Assembly: GCA_964463485.1 (NCBI GenBank)
Contig: CAYXDO010000193.1
Location: 1 to 19,278 of the forward strand
From: CAYXDO01 sp964463485
Lineage (GTDB): Bacteria > Myxococcota > Kuafuiibacteriia > Kuafuiibacteriales > Kuafuiibacteriaceae
Length of the DNA stretch: 19,278 bases
Reading direction: 5' to 3'
Shown here: piece after piece, positions 8,701-15,966 of the stretch
Layout of the letters: each line of letters starts with the position of its first letter
Numbering within the stretch: the stretch's first letter is position 1
Made by a program: the position numbers and the translations under genes
Notes under the pieces: model-generated
What the model saw: only the letters and a program-made list of their open reading frames with translations
Told to the model about the DNA's origin: nothing
Database searches by the model: none

Positions 8701-9842
8701 ATCGTGCGACCGGCGTCCGACAAGCCCAAACCCACCAACGCGATGGTTTGGTCGGAAGGGTGTCGAAAGGACCCAGCCAGCCCGAGTAGCTCGTTCCACG
8801 CTACGCGCCGAAGCTTGAGCGCCACGCCCCTCACTCCGACCCGCTGCACCATCGGCACGAGCTCGAGCACGGGCCCCGAAACCGAAATGCTCCAGAACAA
8901 CTTGCTGACTTCGTCCGGAGCCTGCGTCACCGGGAGCGACTTCGCGAGCTCCTCCAGACGGCGCTCCCACGCCGGCATGCGCAGCGCGCTCGATAACTTC
9001 GAACGAAAGGGATCGGCTGGGTTGCCCAGCGCCCGCAGAACTCCGTCCACGGCCGCAAGCAAGTGATCACAGGGTCGAGCGCCGCAGTCACAGCTCGGAG
9101 CAGTCGTCGGCTCGAGGGGCATCTTGAGTGTGAAAGTCGCGACCGCGACCTCTGCACGCAATCGAGGAGACTCCACCAACCGAATCGACGAAGCTGCGGC
9201 CTGAGTTGGGCGAAGTGATTTTCGAAGCTCCCGCCGAACCGCGCGCAAGGCGCCCACGGCTTCGGAGAGCTCCGGCTCGGGCGGAAGCGGCGCGCTCTCG
9301 AGGCCCTCGGAGGCCTCCAAGGCCTCCGCAGCTCGTCGCCTCTCGATCTCGCGCTCGATCACCTCGCGAATTTGCCTCTCGAGCTCGATCCTTCGCTCTC
9401 GAGTGACCTGATGCGCCCCGGACGACAGGAAAGCACCGGTCTGTGTGACCGACAGCGAGTGCATCTCGTCGGACCGAAGGTTGCTCCAACCTACCAAGTC
9501 CCTCGGCGTCCGCAGCAGCAACTCACCCACGCCGCCGCTCTTGGCCAGCGCGATCAGCCTCTTCCCTTCGAAGCTCCGCCGCTCCTGGCACAAATCCTTG
9601 ACCAGCCGAAGTGCGCGCCCCCGAAAGCCCCTCAGATTCGGAGCGTTCATGAGCTCCTCGCCGAAAAGCAACAGGTGTCCGATCGTTCGGTCCGCGGTCT
9701 TCGCACGATAGCGCTCGAGGAACCGCCGGTCGTCTGGAGTCGCGGCGAGCGCCTCGATGGAAAGACTCGCGATCGCCACGTCTCCCGACTCGACCAGCGC
9801 CTTGTACAGCGCCCGCAACGTCGTGGCCTCCGCGACGGACAT
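5703..9842 (-). CDS. SWIM-domain SNF2/SWI2-family helicase-like ATPase
   Basis: This 1379-residue protein is a DNA-translocating ATPase of the SNF2 superfamily. A SWIM zinc-binding motif lies at residues 251-260 (CDCGARPCDH, a CxCx4CxH pattern). A long middle region of unknown structure separates it from the motor. The SNF2 N-lobe starts near residue 755 (LRPYQVAGFKWL), with Walker A DDMGLGKT (Lys789) and DEAH at 877-880. The helicase C-lobe carries LVFSQF near 1066 and motif VI GRAHRMGQ at 1152-1159. All catalytic motifs look intact. After about residue 1200 comes a low-complexity linker (three VAT units) and a basic helical domain of about 90 residues (RRLSPGSLPVYTRAVERV) that slightly resembles a core DNA-binding domain; that resemblance is only a guess. 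No partner genes of known anti-phage systems adjoin it, so a general role in DNA repair or transcription recycling is as likely. The ATG at 9842 has no clear ribosome site. Confidence 0.95.
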   Translation of the reverse strand: MSVAEATTLRALYKALVESGDVAIASLSIEALAATPDDRRFLERYRAKTADRTIGHLLLFGEELMNAPNLRGFRGRALRLVKDLCQERRSFEGKRLIALAKSGGVGELLLRTPRDLVGWSNLRSDEMHSLSVTQTGAFLSSGAHQVTRERRIELERQIREVIEREIERRRAAEALEASEGLESAPLPPEPELSEAVGALRAVRRELRKSLRPTQAAASSIRLVESPRLRAEVAVATFTLKMPLEPTTAPSCDCGARPCDHLLAAVDGVLRALGNPADPFRSKLSSALRMPAWERRLEELAKSLPVTQAPDEVSKLFWSISVSGPVLELVPMVQRVGVRGVALKLRRVAWNELLGLAGSFRHPSDQTIALVGLGLSDAGRTMGSSSPQFPTRLAALLDGHPGVISNGDVERPLRVSRRNLEVLFAKTPRGLEVQPSLDGQAVELPPNSLQLGLFPLLDEAGGTCFIVSVSDGVRALLGAAAESEIVIPEEDLGRFTAVAPKLSERASVRFAEQIVRTVVPGETRPLVRLELVGATLAARVKVRIHPDYPPVTPGHGLARVVVADSAMALVAVDRNLDQEREVAFSALGPVLGLSRGSWSVECEDRDDALDLLMALEQAGVVCEWGESKVRARKARGLKIAVSDRRDWFGVDGSVLVGDDRVALALALDAVRAGRRYFEVAPNEFVLIESDLRDKLKSLEPHIHRSRGELEIGPTGAEALRGLGDDELLLESLRFRRTLERIDEVRTFDPSPPAGLTVELRPYQVAGFKWLRRLAELGLGACLADDMGLGKTLQAISMLLDRAEGGPALVVVPTSVGFNWVREVERFAPALRPKLYLGASRGESLDGLGPFDVLVVSYGLIVREIEDFRTRAFHTLVLDEAHAVKNPATQRSIAVRQIRADWRFGLTGTPLENHLDELWSLFRVVEPGLLGSWDWFRERFAVPIERGRDMESRRSLAVVLMPHVLRRKRSEVLTELPPKTEVRVDVALAEDHRQVYENARIAAITKMGDTKMRPQGEQRFIVLAALTLLRQICCDPRLDDPESQARPSKIERLMELISELSEEGQHTLVFSQFTRLLDLVRRALEAAGIRYVYLDGSTRPADRERAVDEFQSGAVPVFLISLKAGGLGLNLTAAENVIHLDPWWNPATEDQATGRAHRMGQTKPVTVYRLVTKGTIEEQILELHGRKRELFAMVLEGTESAGSLSTEELMDLIRLGPSVSGVSEADELETDTGVVTSDAPVTRSTRAEPEVASVRREDATSVVAPVATVATVATAAPPLPQGSVLAHFTRENLDRFRRRLEEEVAGRRLSPGSLPVYTRAVERVAELGPWVSEVRGLTSFLELQHAITRIAGTHGFPASDAKGARAPIRKFEELVLGERTE

Positions 9843-9977
9843 CTGATCGATTCATCACGGCGGACGGGCGCTGTCACGAGCGAAGTCGCCTCGCGCCACG
9901 AAGGAGTGACCCTGGAGAAATCCCCGTGAGTCTTCTGCGTCGCGCGCAATCGATCGTTTGGAACTCCAGGACGCACC

Positions 9978-10001
9978 TCGGACAAAAAAGAATTTGTCCG
10001 A
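9978..10001. promoter_or_regulatory. Perfect AT-rich inverted repeat upstream of the acyl-ACP operon
   Basis: TCGGACAAA (9978-9986) and TTTGTCCGA (9993-10001) form a perfect 9-bp inverted repeat around a 6-base centre. It lies 35 bases before the ATG at 10036, in the 193-base divergent gap between the helicase gene and the operon. The surrounding 9985-10025 stretch is much more AT-rich than the rest of the window. There is no T tract for termination. It looks like a repressor operator (a TetR- or GntR-like site is possible) or an mRNA hairpin. A -10-like TATGAA at 10012-10017 lies just downstream. I saw no other element in 9843-9977. Confidence 0.55.
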
Positions 10002-10035
10002 AAGCAAAATCTATGAAATTCAACACGTTACGCCG

Positions 10036-11667
10036 ATGATCAAGTTGACTCCGGGGCGGCCTGTTGGCACGCACGTCACCGGAGTCCTGGTGGAAGCTCG
10101 ATCGCCCTCGAACCCTACCCATCGAACCTTGCGTGACGCGCTGATTTCCGGCGGAGCCTCCCGACCCTGGGTCGTCTTCCATAAGGGTGTGGAGCAGCTT
10201 GCGTACACGCCCTTCGACATCGTGACGTTGGCGAGCGCCTGGTCCACCGCGCTCGAGAAGGCCGGCGTCCGACCGGGCGACCGGGTGCTCGTGATGCTCC
10301 CGAACGAAGCCTCGTTTCTGGGCGCATTTTTTGGAGCTTCCTTTCTGGGTGCGGTCCCCGTGCCCACGCCCTGGCCTTTCTCGATGAGGACACTCGATGA
10401 GGTGCGCGCGCAGCTCAGGCCACTCATTCATGTCGCTGCTCCCACCGCCTTAGTCACGTCTGCACGTTATGCTGGCGTCGCTGCGCTGCCGACGGTCGTC
10501 GAGCCCATCGAGAGTCCGCGGATCTCGATCGTCGGACCCACCAAGCCCGAGGCACCCGCCTTCATCCAATTTACCTCCGGGACCACCAGCAACCCTCGCG
10601 GCGCCGTGATCTCGGAAAACGCGGCCGCTGAGTCCGCGTTCCTCATGGGTGAAAAGCTCGGGCTGGGACCTGCCGACATCGGAGTCTCTTGGCTGCCTTT
10701 TTTTCATGACATGGGTCTCGTCGGCGCGCTGTTCTGCTCCCTCGTTCGCCGATTCACTCTTCACGTGTCCTCTCCCGCCGAGTTCCTCTTTCGACCCCGC
10801 CGCTGGCTCGAGCTCGTCTCGCTCTCGAGGGCCACCATCACGGTAGGTCCCAACTTCGCCTATGAGTTGGTGGCGCGGCGCGCGGAACCCGAGGGCCTCG
10901 ACCTTTCTTCGCTCCGAATGGCACTCTCCGGCTCCGAACCAGTGCTCCGGTCGACCATCGACGCCTTCGAGAGTCGGTTCGCGCCCAGCGGAATTCGGAG
11001 AGGAACGATCGTCCCGGTCTACGGTTTGGCTGAGTCGACCCTGGGCGTCTGTTTTGCCGATCGCGACTCATTCCGGCCCGATCTCACGCGGCCCGGCCGC
11101 GCGCCCATCCCCTCGGTCGGCACGCCCTTGGCCAACACCGACGTCGAGCTCCGCGACGCGAACGGGAGGCCCGCGCCCGAAGGAACCGAAGGTGAGATCT
11201 GCGTCCGTGGCCCGACCGTAATGAGCGGTTACTTCGGTGACAAAGAGGCAACCCATCGCACGATTCGCGACGGGTGGCTTCACACCGGAGACCTCGGGAC
11301 GTCCTCGAACGGACAGCTCTACGTGACCGGGCGCGAGAAGGACGTCGTGATCAAGGCGGGCCGCAAGTATCACGCCGAAGAGCTCGAGCTCTGCGTGCGC
11401 AATCTCTTCAACGGTCAGTCCACCGGAGTCGCTGTCTTTGGAATTCCCAACTCGGCGAAGGGAACCGAGGACCTCGCAGTGGCTGTGGAGCTCAAGCGAC
11501 GAGACGAGTCTTACGAGGACCTCGTTCGCTCGACGCTCTTGACGGCGCTCGACGTGCGGGCCGACGTGATTCGCTTCGTGGCTCCAGGAGCTCTCCCTCG
11601 CACGACGAGCGGCAAGATTCGTCGCCGCGCTTGTCTGGAAGCGCTCGACGAGGCGAGCCTGGCATGA
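10036..11667 (+). CDS. Fatty acyl-AMP ligase / acyl-ACP synthetase-like AMP-binding enzyme
   Basis: This enzyme is expected to activate a free fatty acid with ATP to an acyl-adenylate and pass it to the ACP encoded two genes downstream. The 543-residue protein has the adenylate-forming motifs in order: FTSGTTSNPRG (about 179-189), WLPFFHDMGLVG (a pattern typical of FAALs), YGLAESTLG, GWLHTGDLG (near 413), VTGREKDVVIKAGRKYHAEE, and the catalytic-lysine motif PRTTSGKIRR (Lys527). The segment between YGLAEST and SVGTPL is shorter than in many FAALs, so a CoA ligase cannot be excluded; the adjacent ACP favours acyl-ACP formation. The frame is open from TTG 9958, but that start would translate an AT-rich inverted repeat, so ATG 10036 is preferred although no ribosome site is obvious. 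The stop overlaps the next start in ATGA. First gene of a five-gene operon. Confidence 0.92.
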   Translation: MIKLTPGRPVGTHVTGVLVEARSPSNPTHRTLRDALISGGASRPWVVFHKGVEQLAYTPFDIVTLASAWSTALEKAGVRPGDRVLVMLPNEASFLGAFFGASFLGAVPVPTPWPFSMRTLDEVRAQLRPLIHVAAPTALVTSARYAGVAALPTVVEPIESPRISIVGPTKPEAPAFIQFTSGTTSNPRGAVISENAAAESAFLMGEKLGLGPADIGVSWLPFFHDMGLVGALFCSLVRRFTLHVSSPAEFLFRPRRWLELVSLSRATITVGPNFAYELVARRAEPEGLDLSSLRMALSGSEPVLRSTIDAFESRFAPSGIRRGTIVPVYGLAESTLGVCFADRDSFRPDLTRPGRAPIPSVGTPLANTDVELRDANGRPAPEGTEGEICVRGPTVMSGYFGDKEATHRTIRDGWLHTGDLGTSSNGQLYVTGREKDVVIKAGRKYHAEELELCVRNLFNGQSTGVAVFGIPNSAKGTEDLAVAVELKRRDESYEDLVRSTLLTALDVRADVIRFVAPGALPRTTSGKIRRRACLEALDEASLA

Positions 11668-12689
11668 GTACCGGAGCGACCGCACCCAGAGTCCTCGTAC
11701 TCGGCGCCAGTGGATTCATCGGCCTGAACACCATCGACGCGCTGGGCGCGCGCGGGATCTCCGCCCTCGCCGGACGTCGCGCTCGCTCGAACGTCATCCC
11801 GCTGCGCTCGCGAAAGTGCGAGCTCGTCCTCGCCGACGCCTCCGACCCTAGGACGCTCGACTCGGCCCTCGCGGGGATCGATGTGCTGGTCCACGCCGCC
11901 GCCCACTACCCAAAGCTCTCCCTCGATCGAGACGCAACTCTTCGGAAGGGTCGCGAGGAGCTCGAGGTCGTGTTTGACGCCGTCGCCCGCTCTTCGGTGC
12001 GACGGGTGGTCTTCGTCTCGAGCACCGCTACCGTCGCGGAATCGAGAACAGGGTGCTCGGACGAGTCCGATGTATTCGCAGAGCCCCCTGGTTTTGGAGT
12101 GTATCACGACCTCAAGTGGCACCTCGAGGATCTCGCCCTTCGTGAGAATCGCTTCGAAGTTCGCGTCGCGTGCCCGTCTGCGTGCCTGGGGCCGTGGGAT
12201 CTGCGCGTGGGAACCTCAGCTCTGATCGTGGCAACTGCACGCTCGATGAACCCACCGCACCCGGAGGGCTGGGTGAGTTGGGTCGACGCCCGAGATGTGG
12301 GTGCGTCCCTCGCGGAGCTCTGCGTGGCTCCTTCAGCCCCCAAACGGCTGATCTTGTCCGCGGGCTCGAGAAAGCTCCACTCGTTCCTCGTCGAGCTCGC
12401 ACACCGATACCAGACTGCGCTCCCCTCGGAGCCCTTGTCGAACGCCGAGGCCTTGGCCTTGGCCCACGCAGAGGAATTGCGCGCGGCCCGGGAAAAGGTG
12501 CGACCCCGACTCTCCCTCGAGATCGCCGAGCTCACCGTCTACGGCGTCCGCATGACCGGCACCCGCGCGGAGAGTACGCTCGGGCTCCGATACCGAACTC
12601 TCTCCGAGACTCTGGATGCGTTCGACGAATGGGCTCGTCGGATGTCGATCCTGCCACCTTCAGCCCAGACCCGAACGAGCTCACCATGA
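11664..12689 (+). CDS. NAD(P)-dependent epimerase/dehydratase-type SDR oxidoreductase
   Basis: This 341-residue protein is an extended short-chain dehydrogenase/reductase. The Rossmann nucleotide-binding motif GASGFIG lies near residues 14-20, followed by LADASDPRTL and VLVHAAAHY. The core strand VVFVSSTATV supplies the catalytic Ser/Thr region, and Tyr147-His-Asp-Leu-Lys151 is the YxxxK active site. The overall pattern resembles the dihydroflavonol reductase/HpnA/3-beta-HSD branch, which reduces or oxidises carbonyl and hydroxyl groups. In this operon the likely substrate is an acyl group on the ACP or released from it (ketone reduction, hydroxyl oxidation or reductive release), but that is inference. 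ATG 11664 overlaps the upstream TGA in ATGA. The open frame continues upstream to 11274, but that part is a shadow of the ligase gene. Confidence 0.9.
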   Translation: MSTGATAPRVLVLGASGFIGLNTIDALGARGISALAGRRARSNVIPLRSRKCELVLADASDPRTLDSALAGIDVLVHAAAHYPKLSLDRDATLRKGREELEVVFDAVARSSVRRVVFVSSTATVAESRTGCSDESDVFAEPPGFGVYHDLKWHLEDLALRENRFEVRVACPSACLGPWDLRVGTSALIVATARSMNPPHPEGWVSWVDARDVGASLAELCVAPSAPKRLILSAGSRKLHSFLVELAHRYQTALPSEPLSNAEALALAHAEELRAAREKVRPRLSLEIAELTVYGVRMTGTRAESTLGLRYRTLSETLDAFDEWARRMSILPPSAQTRTSSP

Positions 12690-12955
12690 CGCAACTCAAC
12701 GCTTCCATCCGGGCCTCCGTGCTCGAAAGTATCTCGCAGGTATGCGCGATTCAGCCTCAGCGGCTCCGATCGGAGGACCGCCTTCGTGAGGACCTCGGCA
12801 TGGACTCGGTGACCTCGATGGAGCTGCTGTCGACCCTCGCCGAGCGACTCAGGCTCGACGTCGAAATGGAAGAAGCCATGGCTGCCCGAACTGTCGGCGA
12901 CGTCGTCGCCTTGGCGGAGAGGCACTTGGGCGGCCCGAGTGCGAGACCGTCGTGA
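12686..12955 (+). CDS. Stand-alone acyl carrier protein
   Basis: This 89-residue acidic protein has the ACP four-helix signature, with the phosphopantetheine attachment motif GMDSVTSMELL and Ser41 as the expected modified residue. RSEDRLREDLGMDS before it and RTVGDVVALAERHL at the end are standard ACP segments. It would carry the growing or modified acyl chain between the other enzymes of the operon after activation by a phosphopantetheinyl transferase encoded elsewhere. Its start ATG 12686 overlaps the upstream TGA and its own TGA overlaps the GTG start of the next gene, so all are translationally coupled. The short C-terminal tail (GGPSARPS) is not conserved-looking. It is unlikely to be the housekeeping AcpP, given this setting without fab genes. 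Confidence 0.93.
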   Translation: MTQLNASIRASVLESISQVCAIQPQRLRSEDRLREDLGMDSVTSMELLSTLAERLRLDVEMEEAMAARTVGDVVALAERHLGGPSARPS

Positions 12956-14448
12956 CGTCCAGCGACCCGGACCTCGACGCTGCGCTCTCCACCATCCGGA
13001 GATTTGCCGAGGAGCGGATCCGAGACACCAAGCTCGAGCGCGCGGGCGTCCTCTCGCTACAGCTTCGCTCCGAGCTCGCGGAGCTCGGCGTCTTCGGGCT
13101 CAATCTCCCGGCTGAGTATGGAGGCTCCGCCTTCGGGCTTCGCGGGGCGACTCGTGCCGTGGCCGAGCTCGCCCGCCACGATCGAAGCGTGGCCACCACC
13201 GTCGGGCTCCACCTCGGCCTCGGGACGAGGGGCCTGGTGGGCTTTGGCACTGATACTCAACGAGAGCGGTGGCTTCCGGACCTCGCGTCTGGAAAGAGCA
13301 TTGCGTCCTTCGCCGCGACCGAGCCGAACGCGGGCTCCGACTTGGCCGCCATCACGACGACGCTCGCTTCGTCGAACGACCAACTCACCCTGCGAGGCGA
13401 AAAGGCCTACGTCACCAACGGAGGCTTCGCCGGCATCTTCACCGTGCTGGCCAAGAGCCCCGGCCTCGGAGGCGCTCAGCGAGGGCACTCGCTCGTCGTC
13501 GTCGAGCGAACCGATTCGGGAGTCGACGTCGGCGCGGAGGAACACAAGCTCGGGCTCCGGGCGTCCTCCACCACCCCGATTCGCTTCGACGTGAGTCTGT
13601 CCCCTGACCGAGTCCTTGGCGCCCCAGGCACCGGCATGACCCTCGCCCAGGAGATCCTCGCCTTCGGACGCACCTTGATGTCGGCAGGTTGTGAAGGTGC
13701 GGCCCGAGCCGCGCTCCATCGCGCCCTCGAGCATACTCAGACCCGCCGTCAATTCGGACGCGTATTGCTCTCTCTCGACGTCGTCAAAGACCAACTCGCC
13801 GAGATGGCGAGCGAGGTCTTCGCGATCGAAGCCATCGTGAGCTGGGCGGCTCACGCCGACCCAGATCGGCTCGAGCGGCCTGATCAGCAGCTCGAGCGGA
13901 GGTCGCTCAGCGCCAAGGTGTACGCCAGCGAAGCTTGCGGCCGAGTCTGTGATCGGGCGATTCAACTCTTCGGGGGCTCGGGATTCATCGAGGATATTGG
14001 AGTAGCGATCCTCGCGCGGGATGCGCGAGTGACTCGCATCTTCGAGGGAGCCAACGACGTGCTGCTTCAAAAGGCCGGGGCGGTCTGGGCGATGGAGGGC
14101 AAGAGTTGGAAGCCCGCCGGGGGCTCCGCTGTCGAGCTCTGCGAGGCGCTCGATGCCTACCGCGACGACCTCGTGAAGTCGCGGGGCGTCCGGTTGCTCG
14201 GAGATGCGAGGGCTCTGCACCGCCTTGGTTCGCTGGCCATCGCTCGCGACTTGATCGAGGCCATGGATTTGAGGGCCACGAATTTCGACGCGACCGCGCG
14301 CGGGGAGCGCGATCGAAAGAATATCACGTCACTTACGAATTACATGCTCGAGCGGCTTGGTGCGGGCGTTCGAGAGACCATGTCCGCGCGGAATTCGGGC
14401 GATCTGGCGGCCTCGATCGTGGACGCGCTCGTGGAGAGGGACTCATGA
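12952..14448 (+). CDS. Acyl-CoA dehydrogenase-like flavoenzyme, probably acting on acyl-ACP
   Basis: This 498-residue FAD enzyme belongs to the acyl-CoA dehydrogenase family, which introduces an alpha,beta double bond. It shows the helical N-domain (LAELGVFGLNLPAEYGG), the beta-domain motifs FAATEPNAGSD and AYVTNGG, the family helix GAARAALHRALEHTQTRRQFG, and GGSGFIED. The base expected from the family is Glu365 in RIFEGAND. About 120 residues follow the catalytic region, longer than the usual 380-residue enzymes and similar in layout to VLCAD/ACAD9 proteins. The gene starts with GTG inside the ACP stop (GTGA) and ends in ATGA with the radical SAM gene. Related dehydrogenases in lipopeptide pathways act on ACP-bound chains, so this one probably dehydrogenates the acyl-ACP made by the operon. 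Substrate chain length is unknown. Confidence 0.93.
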   Translation: MTSSDPDLDAALSTIRRFAEERIRDTKLERAGVLSLQLRSELAELGVFGLNLPAEYGGSAFGLRGATRAVAELARHDRSVATTVGLHLGLGTRGLVGFGTDTQRERWLPDLASGKSIASFAATEPNAGSDLAAITTTLASSNDQLTLRGEKAYVTNGGFAGIFTVLAKSPGLGGAQRGHSLVVVERTDSGVDVGAEEHKLGLRASSTTPIRFDVSLSPDRVLGAPGTGMTLAQEILAFGRTLMSAGCEGAARAALHRALEHTQTRRQFGRVLLSLDVVKDQLAEMASEVFAIEAIVSWAAHADPDRLERPDQQLERRSLSAKVYASEACGRVCDRAIQLFGGSGFIEDIGVAILARDARVTRIFEGANDVLLQKAGAVWAMEGKSWKPAGGSAVELCEALDAYRDDLVKSRGVRLLGDARALHRLGSLAIARDLIEAMDLRATNFDATARGERDRKNITSLTNYMLERLGAGVRETMSARNSGDLAASIVDALVERDS

Positions 14449-15743
14449 AGGTTCTGTTTGTTTATCCCAGGTTCGCTCGGCACGCGGACCATCACCCGGA
14501 GCTTCGGGAGCACGTACCCATGAATGAGTACCTCGGCTCGCCGTCTCTGGGTATGGCCCAGGTCGCCGCGCTGCTCCCTCCCGGCGTCGAAGTGGAGCTC
14601 CGCGACGATCGAGTGCGGCCGGCCGACCGCGAGACGGACGCCGATATTGTCGCACTCTCCTTCTTCACACCTGCAGCCACGCGAGCGCTGGAGCTCGCCG
14701 GATTTTTTCGCGCCCGCGGAAAGACGGTGATCGCCGGCGGAATCTTTCCGACCGCGATGCCCGAGGTCGTCGTGCCCCACGTCGACGCAGTGGTCGTGGG
14801 TGAGGCCGAGGCGTCGTTCCCTCGGCTCCTCGACGATTTTGTCCGTCGCCAGCCACTCGCGAAGATCTACCGAGCCGAGGCCGACGTCGATCCCACCACC
14901 ATCCCGGTGCCAAGGCTCGAGATGTATTTCGATGCGGAGGACCCCGAGCGAAAGCCGGACGACTACCCGGTCCAAATCTCGCGAGGGTGCCCGCTGCGCT
15001 GCACGGCCTGCATTCTGCCCGTCTCCATGACTTCGCGCCTTCGAGTCTTGCCCACGGATCACGTGATCGCGCAGCTCGACAAGCTGGCCGCAGCCAACAA
15101 GAGAGCAGCGCTGACCGAGGACACCAGCTGGTTCCCCACGGGCTCCGCGCGCACGGCACTCACGAAGCTCCTCGATCGGCTGATTCTGGACGGTCGCCGC
15201 GCGCTCGTGAGTTACGTCGGCATCTCGATTCCGATGATCCTCTCGACCCCTGCGAGTATCCTGAGTCGAGCCAAAACCGCGGGCATCGACATGTTCTATC
15301 TCGTGACCGGCTTCGACCCCGTCACGAACGGCGCGTTCGGGTCCGGAGACTCGAGAGCCAGTGCCCGCTTCGTGGACGCGGTGAAGAAGGCGCTCGATCT
15401 GGGGATCGAGCCCTACACGTCGTTTCTCATCGGAGGTGACGACGACGACGGGCGCTCCGTCGATCGCATGTTGGAGCTCTCCGCAAAGGCCGGAGTGAGA
15501 AAGGCAGAGTTCGCCGTGTTTACGCCGTACCCGGGCACTCCGTCCTGGGAGCGGATGGTGAAGGAGGACCGGATCATCACCTCGGACTGGGCGCGGTTCA
15601 ACGACGCGAACGTCGTCTTCCAGCCGAAGGCGTACTCACCGGAGAAGCTCACCGCTGAGTACGTACGAGCGTGGAAGGATTTCTATTCGAGCCGCCAGCA
15701 CTACCGGGACGCGGGCCAAGCGGAGAGAACGATTCAGTTCTGA
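14445..15743 (+). CDS. B12-binding-type radical SAM enzyme
   Basis: This 432-residue protein has an N-terminal Rossmann-like domain of the cobalamin-binding type (KVLFVYPRF at the start, DADIVALSFFTPA, KTVIAGGIFPTAMPE, VDAVVVGEAEASF) followed by a radical SAM TIM-barrel core. The [4Fe-4S] cluster cysteines are Cys182, Cys186 and Cys189 in SRGCPLRCTAC, the canonical CX3CX2C. FLIGGD near residue 326 and VFTPYPGTPSWERM near 362 are typical later core motifs. The cobalamin DxHxxG motif is not evident, so cobalamin may be bound in the base-off mode or not at all. Members of this group do methylations, ring formation and other C-C chemistry. As the fifth operon gene it likely modifies the acyl chain or product made upstream. 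The reaction cannot be named. ATG 14445 overlaps the dehydrogenase stop. Confidence 0.92.
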   Translation: MKVLFVYPRFARHADHHPELREHVPMNEYLGSPSLGMAQVAALLPPGVEVELRDDRVRPADRETDADIVALSFFTPAATRALELAGFFRARGKTVIAGGIFPTAMPEVVVPHVDAVVVGEAEASFPRLLDDFVRRQPLAKIYRAEADVDPTTIPVPRLEMYFDAEDPERKPDDYPVQISRGCPLRCTACILPVSMTSRLRVLPTDHVIAQLDKLAAANKRAALTEDTSWFPTGSARTALTKLLDRLILDGRRALVSYVGISIPMILSTPASILSRAKTAGIDMFYLVTGFDPVTNGAFGSGDSRASARFVDAVKKALDLGIEPYTSFLIGGDDDDGRSVDRMLELSAKAGVRKAEFAVFTPYPGTPSWERMVKEDRIITSDWARFNDANVVFQPKAYSPEKLTAEYVRAWKDFYSSRQHYRDAGQAERTIQF

Positions 15744-15759
15744 CCCTTGCGACGGCGCG

Positions 15760-15773
15760 ACCACGGTGGTTTT
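15760..15773 (+). terminator. Weak terminator candidate after the five-gene operon
   Basis: ACCA (15760-15763) pairs with TGGT (15767-15770) around CGG, and the last T runs into TTTT (15770-15773). The stem is only four base pairs, so this is tentative. It sits 17 bases after the TGA of the radical SAM gene. Confidence 0.22.
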
Positions 15774-15867
15774 GACTTGAGAATCAGGGCAAAGCGAACA
15801 GGCCATCCAGACGGCGGAATACCAGACCACGGTCGCGACGCGCGGGTGCCTGGGTGCAGTCGTGGCT

Positions 15868-15889
15868 TTCGAGCTGTCCGAAGCTCGAG
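15868..15889. promoter_or_regulatory. Inverted repeat in the leader of the transglutaminase-like gene
   Basis: TCGAGCT (15869-15875) and AGCTCGA (15882-15888) form a perfect 7-bp inverted repeat around GTCCGA, with a T-G pair at the outer ends. It lies about 80 bases before ATG 15967. It may be an operator or an mRNA hairpin. No reliable promoter was found in the 223-base gap 15744-15966, although TTGACT at 15772-15777 has no good -10 partner. Confidence 0.35.
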
Positions 15890-15966
15890 GGTTCGAGAAG
15901 TTTTGGTCGCGCATTCCGGTCGACTGATCTAGGTTCTGGGGAGCGGCCGTCGGGCCGAGGTATGTA

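Noticed and set aside
9958..10035. Upstream extension of the acyl-AMP ligase from TTG 9958
   Set aside because: It would translate the AT-rich inverted repeat and has no ribosome site. The AMP-ligase homology begins well after 10036.
13057..14220. 387-codon minus-strand open frame
   Set aside because: It is antisense to the acyl-CoA dehydrogenase-like gene with its clear FAD-enzyme motifs.
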